A DNA stretch of 64,000 nucleotides from Carallia brachiata (GCA_021464245.1 JADCRB010000163.1:372001-436000), one strand, 5' to 3'. Shown: positions 11,002 through 21,811, counted from the first letter of the stretch. The notes: a model not told the origin generated them from the letters alone. A program made the numbers and translations.

Positions 11002-11414
11002 TTGATTCAGCGTATCTCCGTCTAGCTATAGGCGTTAAATATAGCGTTTGTTGGGAGGCAACCCAATGTCCAGTGATATTTACTTAGTTTAATTTGATTG
11101 GTCAGTTTGATTTAGTTGTTCTCTTTTCGTGTGATTGTAGGAAATTGAGAAGGAAAGCATATTCATCGCAAAGCAATGGATGAGGAGCAGTGGCAGAAGT
11201 TCATTCCATTATTTGGCTTGATTGATTGATTCAACGTATCTCCGTCTAGCTATAGTCATTAAATATAGCGCTTGTTGGGAGGCAACCCAATGTCCAGTGA
11301 TATTTACTTAGTTTAATTTGATTGGTCAGTTTGATTTAGTTGTTCTCTTTTCGTGTGATTGTAGGAAATTGAGAAGGAAAGCATATTCATCGCAAAGCAA
11401 TGGATGAGGAGCAG
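10967..11414. repeat. 224-bp tandem duplication at the 3' end of pol
   Basis: Copies 10967-11190 and 11191-11414 are nearly identical and meet at GAGGAGCAG/TGGCAGAAG. Each holds TTGTTGGGAGGCAACCCAA, a short hairpin (TTGGG arm with CCCAA) found downstream of pol in many plant gypsy elements. The first copy includes the last 35 bases of the integrase frame. Confidence 0.9.
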
Positions 11415-11513
11415 CTTGATTCAGGGAGTAATTCTTATGCTTACCTTTGGCAATATCATTTGTTACATTGATTTTTTTACCTTAAGTGTGGAGTGTGCAT
11501 GAGTAGGAAAAGA

Positions 11514-11579
11514 ATCCTCTTTTTGAGTATGTATATGATGATTATAATGTTTATATTAATATATATACTCAAAGAGGAT
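11514..11579. repeat. Imperfect inverted repeat after pol, possible transcript hairpin
   Basis: The left arm ATCCTCTTTTTGAGTATGTA pairs with TATATACTCAAAGAGGAT at the right, with a 2-base bulge and one G-T type mismatch. The loop is about 26 bases and AT-rich. In RNA this would form a stable hairpin between pol and the third ORF. Confidence 0.7.
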
Positions 11580-11689
11580 CTGTGGTGGAAGCGTAAGGTC
11601 CCGGGCCGAAGGAGGATTTTTTAAGGGTGCATTATTCGACTTCATTGTACCGAGGGCTATTGGAACTTGCAAGGGCGCTAACCTAGTTC

Positions 11690-11945
11690 GGTCATAGACG
11701 GGACTAGGTCCGGTTGTATGCTGGAAAGTGGATGAGGGACCGTCTTGGTCCGATCATGGTCTGGTCCCTTGCTGGAAAATAGATGAGGAACTGTCCTGGT
11801 CCGGTCATGAACCAGACTTGGTCCGGTCCCATATTGGAATGTGTGCACGGGACTAACGTGGTCCGGTCCCATTCTGCCCATAGAGACCTCTAGACCGGAC
11901 CTGGTCCAGGTCCGGACTAGGTCCAGTCCTATTCTGCACCGATTT
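11690..11945. repeat. Degenerate GGTCCGGTCC-type short repeats in the gypsy spacer
   Basis: Repeated blocks of about 50-60 bases centre on TGGTCCGGTC/GGACTAGGTCC and on CATATTGGAA/GCTGGAAA. They are GC-rich in an AT-rich element. An A12 run follows at 11947 and a CTT/TTC microsatellite at about 11995-12027. No coding function is evident. Confidence 0.6.
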
Positions 11946-12027
11946 AAAAAAAAAAAAAGGTTTTTAAAACCCAATGTTGTCTTCCCATGTTTCTTTCTTC
12001 TTCTTCTTCTTCTTCTTCTTCTTCTTC

Positions 12028-12787
12028 TCTTAATCCCTTCAATACCAAACCCCAATCAATTCATATTCCCTCTACTCAACTCTTTCTTTCTTTCACAAAT
12101 CTCTTCTCCTATTCCCCCATATCCCAAGCCGAAGCATCCATAATCTTTCAAGTTTTCTCATCCTTCTTTTCCTTACCCATCTTTTTCTTACAACCTTCTA
12201 GTTTTATTTCCCTAAGCTTTTGGTTTTTCTTCTTTTTGGAGAGGGTTCTACCTTGGTTTTAAGGTTTGTAATTGCTACCCATATCCTTTAGTAAAGGAAA
12301 CTAGGATAATGTTCTTATTTTTTGCTTCTCTTTCAATTTATGACTTGATTGTTGTTCATAATCCATGGGTATTTGAATTTGATGTTTGGGTGTTGTTTAT
12401 TTGGCTACAATTCATGATAGGTGTTGTTAATTCTTGTAAATTTATGCTTGAATGATGCTCAATTTTGAAATTGATGATTGGGTTTTCATTACTTGGTTGA
12501 AATCTTTGGGATTGTGAATTTTAACGGGTGTATTGGGTTAATTATGCTCTCTCATTGTTGGGTACTGATGTATTATGAACCGCTTTCCCTTGACTACTTT
12601 CTTGCATTGATTATGCATAGTGTTGGGTCATTGACTTATGAGTTCGCTTATGGCATTGTTGTTGGGTAATTTCACAATTATTGGGGGTTTTATGGACTCA
12701 AGGCTTGGTCATTATTGTTATCCTGGAATTTAAACGGAGTGATTATCACATGACTTTCTTCTTGTAGGATTGGATATCATATTCACT
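12028..12787. other. Spacer between pol and the third ORF
   Basis: This pyrimidine-rich then mixed sequence has no convincing frame. A TTCTTGTAG site at 12760-12768, twenty bases before the third ORF ATG, could be a splice acceptor for a subgenomic env-like transcript, as proposed for Athila elements; this is inference. Confidence 0.4.
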
Positions 12788-13969
12788 ATGTCAACAATAG
12801 GTCGAGTCAAGAAATCCAAGGGTGGAAGATCTCGAGGAGCAAACCAAGCTACAGGATCATAGGACACTACTCGATTTAGCTCTAAAGCTAATTTTTAGTG
12901 GTATTCATCTCGTGCTCAATGTAAACTTATTGTGGAGCGCTCTATTGCTGCCAATGTGGATGAACTTTGTCTTCTTCGAGATGAATTTGCGAAGCTTGGT
13001 TGGGAGTCTATATTGGATCTTCAGGGAGACTATTACCCTACTTTGGTTCGTGAGTTCTTTGCAAATATTGAGGACAAAACAAGTGATGACTTGCATAGGA
13101 TTGACTCCTATGTAAAAGGGGTTCGGATTACCATTGATCACGACTATCTAGCTGCCCTTCTTCACCTTCAGAATGAAGGCCTCATGTTTTCGTCCACGAA
13201 TAAAGCCGGTATTTCTGATCCATATTATGATCCAAATAAAGGTGAAAAGCAGTTAGGATTTGCTCGATATGTTTCTAAGGGTAAAAAGCGAAGGGTGAAA
13301 ATTTTAACCAACAAGCGTGACTTGCGTGAGCGGCTCCTGATTTACTTGTTTAGTTTCAATGTCATCCCTCGTGGTGGCGGCTACAACGAGCCCCGTATAA
13401 CCGACATATACTTCATGTACAAGATGTTCAAGGGTATGGATGGCATCCCAAGCATTCCTCTCGCTTCCATTATTATACATTCTATGAGGGAGGCTGCCAA
13501 ATCGAATAAAGAGCACAAAAATCTTTGTTTTCCTTTAGTCTTGACAAGGGTCTTTCGAGATTTTCAAGTGGACCTCATGGATGAGATTATGGCTAAGACG
13601 ACTGGTTCGCATGTTGTCTCTTATTCCACGATTGCTCACTTAGGATTTGTGTGCGTTAATGGTGTGTGGGAATGGCATGATCCTAAAGCAAAGAATATTG
13701 CAGTCCACACAGCAAACGATGACTAGGAAGATAATGTGGAGCCCGAAGATGGTGAAGCAGGTCCGAGTAATTCTCATCCGTTGGAACGTGAGTCTAGATC
13801 TCGATCTATTTCAGTGGGACGAATGCTGTCTGATGTGAGTCAGCGCTTCGACACTCTTGAGCACAAGGTGGAGGAACATGGCCAGTTGTTGCACCAGATT
13901 TTGGAGATGCATGAGCACCAATTTCGTCAGCTTATGGATGCTCTTGCTGCTCGCCAACCTCCTCCTTGA
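12788..13969 (+). pseudogene. Third ORF of the Athila-like element (plant transposon-protein domain), three stops
   Basis: From ATG 12788 a single frame reaches TGA 13967-13969, interrupted by stops near 12860, 12896 and 13724. The N-terminus is basic (GRVKKSKGGRSRGA). The open core 12932-13723 resembles the 'putative plant transposon protein' domain found in Athila-type elements (LVREFFANI, VKGVRITID, then RITDIYFMYKMFKG). The last part is acidic and then a predicted coiled coil (VSQRFDTLEHKVEEHGQLLH, about 13837-13900). No transmembrane segment or signal peptide is visible, so calling it an envelope would be unsupported. Its function is unknown. The position between integrase and 3' LTR is that of the env-like ORF of this group. 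Confidence 0.7.
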
Positions 13970-15337
13970 TTTTACCCCATTCCTTGCTTTTAGTTTTTTT
14001 TTATTGTTTGCGTTGTTTTGGTCGTGTTTTTCCTTTTCACTAACTTAGGTTCTTTAGGATTAGATTTATCTGTTTTTTTTTTAGGCTTTAGATTAGCATA
14101 TGTTTTTGCTCTCTGTTTCCTTCTCTTTGTCTTTAATTTCTTTGTCTGTTGTTGTGTTCGTGGTTGTTTGTTCAACGAAGGCAGCGCATGTGAGTGTTAC
14201 TCTTTCCCTCTGCTCTATCCGGGTAGTTTCGTGCTCTTTGTTTTCTTTTTTTTTTAATTATGTTTCCTTTCAACATTGAGGACAATGTTGGCTAAGTGTG
14301 GGGAAAGGGTAGTTTTTATTGTTTAGGTGAACTTTGGTGATTTTGTGCTGACTTGTTTGAAATTTTTCAAAACTTTTTGCTAATTCAACTTAGTTTGCCT
14401 GATTGGTTTATATTCACTGGAATTTTCATTGAGTTAAAAATCTTGGAAGCCAATTGTAGAACTGGCACATGAGATTTCAATTTTCGAGCATATTTGATAT
14501 TGGGCTGATCATGAGTGATTGTTAGTTGAATTGTTCTTTATTAATACATATGTTAAGAAATTATTTATGCACGAACCCCTTTTTTCTAAGAGATATTGGT
14601 TGTGTAGTGACTTTTATGTAGTTTTTTATTAAGTTTACCTATTTGAAAGAATCAGAACTTATCTATTTAACTCTCAAGGTGAGAAAAGAATAAGGACATG
14701 CATTAGTTGAGATTATTTAAGTACTTCGAAAAAAAAAAAGCGAAAAAACAAAAATATTTGAGGCGTGGCTTACGTTTAGTTACTCTACTACTCCTCTGTT
14801 TTAAATTCCTGAGTAATTGGGGGTTGGCATTACAATTGTTGATCTTCACGTAAACAGGTAACTTAATTTATGAGTATGCATAGCACTCTAAAACGCTACT
14901 GTGAAGTAGTAATCGGGTACTGAAACCACACGTGATGGTATTCGTGTCAAAAAGCAGATTAGCATTTAGAGAAGACTTCGGAGCCTCTCGGGAAAAAAAA
15001 AATTAAGTTTTATTGATTCTTGACATATATGTCCACAATGATGGAGAGAGGTGAGCTTATGGGACTTAAAGATAGGTTTATTTAATTAGATTTTACATAA
15101 TTGTCACTCTGTATTTTCTATTCATTAATAAGAGGGTTTGGCACGCACTCACATTTTCTTGACTTTGTTATGTGGGGACTGATGAGATTAATGGCTGTGC
15201 ATGGTTAGCAATGTATTTCATATGCTCTTTGATTTACGTTACTATGTGTTAATGAGGCATTTCTTTTCAAGATTTTGACTAGGAGAAATTCTGGTGAATA
15301 TCGACACTCTCCTCTCTTGCTTGCTAGTATGGGGTAT
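13970..15337. other. 3' non-coding region of the Athila-like element
   Basis: This long untranslated region holds T-rich stretches (13987-14100, 14240-14255) and no convincing frame. Long 3' non-coding spacers are usual in this group. Confidence 0.5.
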
Positions 15338-15350
15338 GGAGTGTGGGGGA
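15338..15350 (+). other. Polypurine tract
   Basis: GGAGTGTGGGGGA sits three bases before the TGATAGG start of the 3' LTR and is the expected plus-strand primer of an LTR retrotransposon. Confidence 0.8.
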
Positions 15351-15353
15351 ATT

Positions 15354-15770
15354 TGATAGGTTCAATATTTACATAGGTTTTATGTTTATTTTTATATATA
15401 TTTTGTGGTTTGACTATGTAAATATTGTGAATTTTGGTAGATTTTACTTCGGTTGCTTGTTTTATATTTTGTAGGATGATTGGATGTAACCGAGGTATTT
15501 TCAAAAAGATCTATCGGGTTTAACAAGCCGAGCACCAAAAAACCAAACCAAAAGTTTGATTGGAAAGCTAATTTGTGGTCAGTTCGGGTAGAATTTTACA
15601 GTTTTGCACACTGCTCGGTATTTCAGTCATAACTTCCTCTACACAAGTTGGAATTGGATGATTCTTAAACCAAATCAAAGCTAAGAGATAGAGCTATAAG
15701 TTTTCTGTTTTGACCAACTTCGGATTCTACTTGGAAGGGGTCGCAATTTTGGTCCGAAGATACAAGGTCA
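15354..15770 (+). repeat. Truncated 3' LTR of the Athila-like element
   Basis: It matches the first about 415 bases of the 5' LTR, from TGATAGGTTCAATATTTACA to CCGAAGATACAAGGTCA. The remaining about 1 kb is missing. The junction at 15770/15771 goes straight into AT-rich unrelated sequence, so a deletion has removed the right end and any target duplication. Confidence 0.9.
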
Positions 15771-17453
15771 ATAATAAAAATTAAAAGATTGAAAAATGAA
15801 AAAAATGAAAGTTATTGTGTGATAATATTATTTTTACCCAATTAGTTATTATTTATCAATAAAATAATATTATTTTACTAGTCATTTTACTATTGCTCGT
15901 AAGAAAAAAAAGTTGAAAAAAATTATTTTATTTGTTGCTTTTAACGTCGTTCTTCTAGCTTTTTTTTGCCTGCGCTTTTATTTGTTTGATTTTGCATTTT
16001 GTTTTGAAAGACTCGCACACTCCACAGTGCTTTTACTTGTAATTCTTAACAAGCATTGTTGATGAGAACAAAAAGTAACTAAAATGTACTTTTTGGATCA
16101 GTTATATTTTGAAAGTCTTTATCAACAATCAATCAGCAATCCATAAAATATCTTTACCAAACATTCTCAAAACTACTTTTGATAACTGAAAAGCAGTAAA
16201 GAGAGTGTAAAAATTAAATCAAACACCCTCATATTTTAGGAGGTATATTGCAAAGAGAAGAATTAGATAGCAATAACTAGAGTGTAAAATGGTAGCAATG
16301 AAATATGTAGACTAATATGACCAAAAAAGAAAAAACAAAATATGTAGACTAATTACATCTCAGCTGGTCTTATAAATATATTGCTCTTTTAAGTGTTGTT
16401 ATGAAATGGTGCTTTATTGCCAATTACCTTTTAAGTTCTCTAATGCTTTGTTTGGATTTAATGTTAGATGTGAAAGAAAATTATAACAAAGCAAATTTTG
16501 AAAAAAAAAAAAATGAAGGAAAAGAAAAAGTATTTTTTTTACTAGTTGTTGGGATAGGTCATGAATTGGTAGGAAAGAAAAGTAATAGAAACTACAATTT
16601 TTTTATTTGGATGAGGTGAGAAAGTGAAGAGATTGAAAAATTATAAAATAAAAATAATGTCCCCAAATTTCATTTCAAAATACATTGAAAAAATATGAAA
16701 AATAAAAATATTGAAAACGAATGAAAAGAAATGCTTGATTTTTTTATGCTTATTTGGATAAGATGTATTGCAAAAACTAAACAAAAATACATGTTATTAG
16801 CCTTGTTGCTTACCAAATCGGTCAGAATATAAACAGGGTGCACCATGGGAAAATGTAATGGGAAAAAATAATTGTACGTTTGTTTCCAAATTTCAGAAAA
16901 AGAGAAATGAAATTTTCAAAAAATGAAAAATTGCGACATTGCCATCATTTTCTAACGTGGCAGCTAACGTAAAAGACAAATGGCAAAGATTAAATGTTTG
17001 TTTTTCGCTCAAAAGTTTTCGGCAATGTGTTAATTCCCAAAATGCTCCCTGCATGTCTAGTTGCCCCTTTTCCCGTACATATTTCTTGGATCTAATTCAT
17101 TTTCACTCAAAAAAGCATACAGGAGTCGTAGATTCCGTCCACCGCCCGTCATGCTTAAACTTGCACTGAAAGTTGGACTATTTGTTGAAGATAAAATTAC
17201 GTTGAACTCATGCGAAGTTTTACCACGAGCAGATTGTATCCATTAGGCAAATATGGTTTCAATCATTGTCTAGCATGACATAATTATGAATATAAAGGCC
17301 CAAAGTATGAAATTCTTTTTTAGCAGAAAAACTAGTCAGCTCATACTATAACTTAAGGAAGAGGTGATACAGAAAAGCTGCTGCTCATCATCGAGGTATT
17401 CCACACATAGAGCTGTGACTTTTTGATTGCATTTGTTTCTCGATTCAAAAAAG
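15771..17453. other. AT-rich intergenic sequence
   Basis: No gene, RNA or bounded repeat is recognised. It contains several A-rich runs and a less AT-rich patch (16940-17250) with short chance frames only. Confidence 0.4.
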
Positions 17454-17670
17454 TTTGGTCCTCATATTTTGGTACACATACTCAGTATACATATTATGAC
17501 GAACTTAGATCATTTCTATAATAAAATTGATAAAATATAATACAAAAAATTAACACGTTATTTTTTGTTATAAAAACAATAAGTGTGATTATATAAATAA
17601 TCAAATTCGTCACAAAAAGTACATTTCGTATGTGTACCATCTGTATATCAACTTCTATGTACTAAATCAG
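17454..17670. mobile_element. Short MITE-like repeat, copy 1
   Basis: It shares TTTCTATAATAAAATTGATA and the surrounding about 200 bases with 33068-33268. Both begin AAAAAAGTTTGGT and end with a degenerate inverted copy (ACTAAATC here, TATACCAAATC in copy 2). It is non-coding. The class is not assignable because no clear target duplication is seen. Confidence 0.55.
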
Positions 17671-18579
17671 CCCGTTTGGATTATGGGAGAAACAAAAGAC
17701 AAATATTAAATAAAAGGAATATTGGGAAATAAGAGACAAAGATACTTTGTTACCCACAAAATGAAAGCCACTTAATTGAAACCAGTTGCAACTGCAATAT
17801 CCCGTTACAAATGCGAAATTGAAAAAATGTCCAAAACATGACACTGGAGCGTCGTGCAACTCCATTATTTCTCACAGACAAACAATTAAACGCATAAGAC
17901 AGAGTACACAAGTAACTAACGTCTGGAGTTTCTGCAAGCACAAGGGCATGACATTGTAAATGGTTGGTTTAAGAATTAAATCGGCAACCACAAGCGGCTA
18001 AAATTCAAGGATAGCGACGAGTCTGAGTATTGATTGGTCACAAGGGCGGGCGCAAAGACAGCTTCAGCTTTGATTAAGTCACTCCTATTGCGCTTCTGAT
18101 TCAGCTGCTCTCAAGTTGTTGAATCATGGAAATGGAATGGATAGCCTTTTTTATTTGCACAAGCAATAACAGTAGTAGAAACTGAATAACATATTGAATG
18201 ACCTACAAATGTAAGGGAATCCCGTTATTCTTTATCGGAAAATACTGATCAAGAACTGCAGCAAAAATATGGGGTATGATTTAGCAAACCAGTTTTTCAA
18301 ATTCATGATTGCTAGAGGGTAATGACAATAGAACACTTTGCTTTCATCAGTTTATCGGAATAGCATCACTATGTTTAGATGACATATAAGAGCTAGATAA
18401 CTTCATACATCATCACCATATCAAGTGTGGCAACTATAGTTAGAACAAGTTTATGGCAGGATCATTAGATATGAAGGAAATGATAAGAGAATAAGTGGTA
18501 AATGGTTAGTAAAAGAAAAATGGGAAAAGGTACCTGCTCCACGATGGCTGAGGGCTTTATTTCTTGCTATTCAAATTCA
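17671..18579. other. Downstream region of the first CNL gene
   Basis: This lies 3' of the minus-strand NLR. A possible 3'-UTR intron may run from a donor GAGCAG|GTACC (minus strand, near 18533) to a TTTTTGCTGCAG acceptor (near 18256); this is inference only. No other gene is seen. Confidence 0.35.
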
Positions 18580-21357
18580 TCAGCGGAACACAGGACGTAA
18601 TCTTGACTTTCTTGCATCATCTTCTATTCGTTCCCACCATCTTTTTTGGCAATCAATGACCGGTGACATTCTCCTATCCTTATTATCTGCTATTGGGATT
18701 GTTTTCAGCTTACCACTGTTGCGCACTATGACACTTTCTAGAGATGAAAATGGTAAGTCCTGACAGAAAATACTGCAAAGCTCAGGCAAATCACTCAATT
18801 CTAAAATTTTCAGCTTGTCAAACGGAAGTTGATCTGCTTGTGTGCCAGCAGGAGGATTGATTACTTGTGTTAACTTGGGGCAATTAGCAATCTTCAATGA
18901 TTGAAGGGCTGGAGCATATTTAAGCCATGTAAGATCCATCAAATTCCAACAGTGGCTGATTTCAACATTGCAAAGACTTTCGAAGCATTTTCCTGCAGTG
19001 ATTGCATGTTGGGGCAGAGAAAGCGATGCCGCTGAGCAACGAATAACATGAAGCACCCCTAATTTCTTGGCAGTTGCAATAAATTGTAGATTGAGTTCGA
19101 CACCATCACAATTAATGATCACCATGCTATGCGTGAGATTCAGCTTGGAGAAATTTTCCAACTTTTGGAAAGCTCGATTACCACTTATTGTTACTGCTAG
19201 AACACCCAGATGATTCAACTTTTCCACATCTTCCAACAAGCGCAAGGTGCTAGCTCCTTGACTTTGTTGTGAACTTCCACAAGTACCACAATAGTAAAAG
19301 TTCAAATATCGCAAATCAGCGAGAGCTGAAAGTGTTTTCAGCAAGGTGACAATCAGTTCCTCTGTGAAACTCAAATCTAAAATTTTCAGCTTTGACAACT
19401 CTTCTAGATCAAAAGGGAAACATGTGATATTGGTGTGTGAGAGATTTAGATACTGCAAACTGGACATTTTGACGTTATTCAGTTCAAACCCAGGAAGAGT
19501 GCAAGTAGCTAAATCTAGCACTTTTAGACTTCCCTGTATGGAGTCAAAGACATCACTTTCAATCCTTTCCATCACGCTACGCCTGATAACCAAAGTAGAG
19601 AGGTTGGGACAATCAATTTTATTAAGGTTCCCCCCACATTTCATCAAAAATATCCTTTTTACCTCATTTTGGTGCTCCTCCAGCATTGTTGATAATTCAT
19701 CCAATTTTCCATCTGATTGCCCGAAAATTTTCTCTCCGAATTCTCTTTCTGCAACCCATCTCGCCATACAATGAAATTGGCTATGCATTTTCACAGACGA
19801 CTGCTGGTCACTGCTGCTTCTCAGCAGATGGGCTCGTTTTAACTTTTCCAAGATGGAAACCGCACGATTAAAGTAATCATGAAGTGTCTTTTTTCGCCTC
19901 ACTTTACCCAAAAGTTCTTCGACCATCCAGTGACGTTGAAGCTCGCTTTCTTCAATAGCATGGCCATTGGGGAATAGAGAGCAGTATAGGAAGCATTTTT
20001 TCTCAGAGGCATCATCCTCCGAGTGGCTATCCTTCAAACAGTTGTACGCTTCCTTCAGACGAGCATACACTTTGCCTTCAGCTTCGTTAGCAGGTGCTCG
20101 TTCTGGCTCGCCTAGCCTCTCAAGTTCAGTCTTCCATTCTTCGGGGCGAGACTTCCTTTGCAAGTGTTCTCCAATGTTATCAAGGGCAAGCGGTAGGCCG
20201 CCACAGATATCGGCAATTTCATCAGCCATATCTTCTACGCTTTTTGTTTTCCCGGATTCATCAGTGCATTGTTGCTTCCTTATAGTCAGAGAATAAGGAT
20301 GATGCTGCCACACTTTAAACTTGAACAACTTTCGAGCATCTTTTTCATCCAACAAATCCAGTTCAATCTCATGTACTGTTGCCCCAATGTTTCTTCCCGT
20401 TAATTTTTCTCGAGCTGTAAGTACCACCTTGCATAATTTAGGTTGATTATCTGGAGCAGTGGTGGGATTCGCAACTGGAAGTGCAAGTGGTCCTTTAGCT
20501 GGAGCTGGAGGAGCAAGGGCGGGCTCCAGAATGGGGATTCCCAAAGAAAGCAAAGTTACTCCATCGAGTAAATTGTCTAGCAAAAGAAGCACATTCATCC
20601 GGCTGAGAATCCCGCGCAGGTTTTTGCGTCGGATTTCAGGGCCTTTAGGCAAGGTCTGGCCCAACCTTTTGGCTATGTCATCTTGTATCCTTTGAATTTC
20701 TTCATCAACCTTGGAATTTGAGGACTGATCAACATAAATCACCATGTCATAACCACGATGATCATCAGAAAATTGGTCATTTATCTTCTTCAGGAAGGTG
20801 GTCTTGCCAATGCCAATCATTCCATGTATTCCAATAACTTGCACATTCTCTTTATGAAATTGTGTCCAGAACTCGTCAGAGTTTCTGTTCGCAACAAACA
20901 CAGTGTGCTGGCCACCCAACAATCTTATCACTGGTTCCGTCTGAGCCTCATCAATAGTGGAGATGGAATTCTCATTTTCTCGAGCACATGGCACCATCAA
21001 TCGATCATTTAGTCTTTTCTGTCTCTGAGACGTCCTATTTCCTAGATTACGGCAGCCGATTACATACCACCACAGGCAGTCCCCATTGTTCTCCAGTTCT
21101 TGGTCAACCTCACCCAGAAATTCGACCAGATCATTATCCAATGTTACAGCCGTCTGCAACCAGTCCTCCTCCAATTGATTAGCCGTGCCCATGCTGACCT
21201 TCTTCTGCACTACATTTTTTATGCGACTCAACCTGCGTGAGTTGGCCTTCAAGTCGCTGTAATCTGCTCTGAACTCAGCCACCTTTTTCCTTATATTCTC
21301 AAAGGCATTATAACAATTGACGACACCTTGAAGACAGGAACAGCACTTAGCGCTCAT
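18580..21357 (-). CDS. CC-NBS-LRR disease resistance protein, RPS2/RPS5-like (925 aa)
   Basis: This single uninterrupted exon encodes an intracellular immune receptor of the CNL class. Residues about 1-150 are a coiled-coil region with a WLQTAVTL segment like the WLxxVe signature of RPS5-type CC domains. NB-ARC follows: P-loop GMIGIGKTT (169-177), kinase-2 LLLLDN (about 247-252, with Asn where a second Asp is usual), RNBS-B KVVLTAREK (300-308), CGGLPLAL (375-382), CFLYCSLFP (445-453). The MHD box reads MHS (514-516). LRRs occupy about 560-890 (SLQYLNLSHT, KLKILDLSF). A Pro/Ala-rich stretch (about 264-297) is inserted between kinase-2 and RNBS-B. The ATG at 21357 is the first in the frame and gives a normal CC length. 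The intact frame implies selection, but function is unproven. Confidence 0.92.
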   Translation of the reverse strand: MSAKCCSCLQGVVNCYNAFENIRKKVAEFRADYSDLKANSRRLSRIKNVVQKKVSMGTANQLEEDWLQTAVTLDNDLVEFLGEVDQELENNGDCLWWYVIGCRNLGNRTSQRQKRLNDRLMVPCARENENSISTIDEAQTEPVIRLLGGQHTVFVANRNSDEFWTQFHKENVQVIGIHGMIGIGKTTFLKKINDQFSDDHRGYDMVIYVDQSSNSKVDEEIQRIQDDIAKRLGQTLPKGPEIRRKNLRGILSRMNVLLLLDNLLDGVTLLSLGIPILEPALAPPAPAKGPLALPVANPTTAPDNQPKLCKVVLTAREKLTGRNIGATVHEIELDLLDEKDARKLFKFKVWQHHPYSLTIRKQQCTDESGKTKSVEDMADEIADICGGLPLALDNIGEHLQRKSRPEEWKTELERLGEPERAPANEAEGKVYARLKEAYNCLKDSHSEDDASEKKCFLYCSLFPNGHAIEESELQRHWMVEELLGKVRRKKTLHDYFNRAVSILEKLKRAHLLRSSSDQQSSVKMHSQFHCMARWVAEREFGEKIFGQSDGKLDELSTMLEEHQNEVKRIFLMKCGGNLNKIDCPNLSTLVIRRSVMERIESDVFDSIQGSLKVLDLATCTLPGFELNNVKMSSLQYLNLSHTNITCFPFDLEELSKLKILDLSFTEELIVTLLKTLSALADLRYLNFYYCGTCGSSQQSQGASTLRLLEDVEKLNHLGVLAVTISGNRAFQKLENFSKLNLTHSMVIINCDGVELNLQFIATAKKLGVLHVIRCSAASLSLPQHAITAGKCFESLCNVEISHCWNLMDLTWLKYAPALQSLKIANCPKLTQVINPPAGTQADQLPFDKLKILELSDLPELCSIFCQDLPFSSLESVIVRNSGKLKTIPIADNKDRRMSPVIDCQKRWWERIEDDARKSRLRPVFR

Positions 21358-21770
21358 TGTTATGCTACGTCTAGATCAGGTTGAGAGCTCAAACGAATGG
21401 AGATGAACTGGAGATTAATAAGTCTCCAATGTCCCCATTACTCCGGGTTCAAGCCCTCTGGTCTCGCTTTGGCTTTGGGTAGTCAAAGTCACACCCAATT
21501 TTGTTTGACAGATTAAAACAAAAAACAACCAAAAAAAAAAAAAAAAACGGAGAAGACGCCAAAGAATAGACACGCAGAGTCGATGCATTGACTTGTTTGT
21601 GCAACCAATAAATTTTTATTTTGTAATAAGACGTTTAATTATTATAATAAAATTTGAGAATATTTTTTTATTATAAAAATTAAATAACTTATTGTATAAA
21701 TAAACTAATTGGTTGTATAAACGAATTGACACGTCGGCTTCCGTGTTTATACCCACGCGTCCATCTAATT

Positions 21771-21811
<41 letters not shown>

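Larger units (their letters stand above)
3991..15770 (+). mobile_element. Athila-like Ty3/gypsy LTR retrotransposon, defective, 3' LTR truncated
   Basis: The element has a 5' LTR (3991-5433), a PBS resembling the complement of tRNA-Asp, gag with a zinc knuckle, protease, reverse transcriptase, RNase H and integrase in gypsy order, then a long spacer with a third ORF, a polypurine tract and the first 0.4 kb of a 3' LTR (15354-15770). RNase H before integrase is the Ty3/gypsy order. The extra ORF between integrase and 3' LTR and the tRNA-Asp-like primer site point to the Athila group. Every coding section is broken by stops or frameshifts and two catalytic Asp positions are Asn, so it cannot move by itself. 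The element is about 11.8 kb as preserved. Confidence 0.9.

Noticed and set aside
12788..13969. Retroviral-type envelope gene
   Set aside because: No signal peptide, transmembrane segment or fusion-type region is visible; only the position is env-like.
19346..21182. Several plus-strand frames of 60-142 codons opposite the first NLR
   Set aside because: They are antisense shadows of a gene with clear NB-ARC and LRR domains and show no domains of their own.
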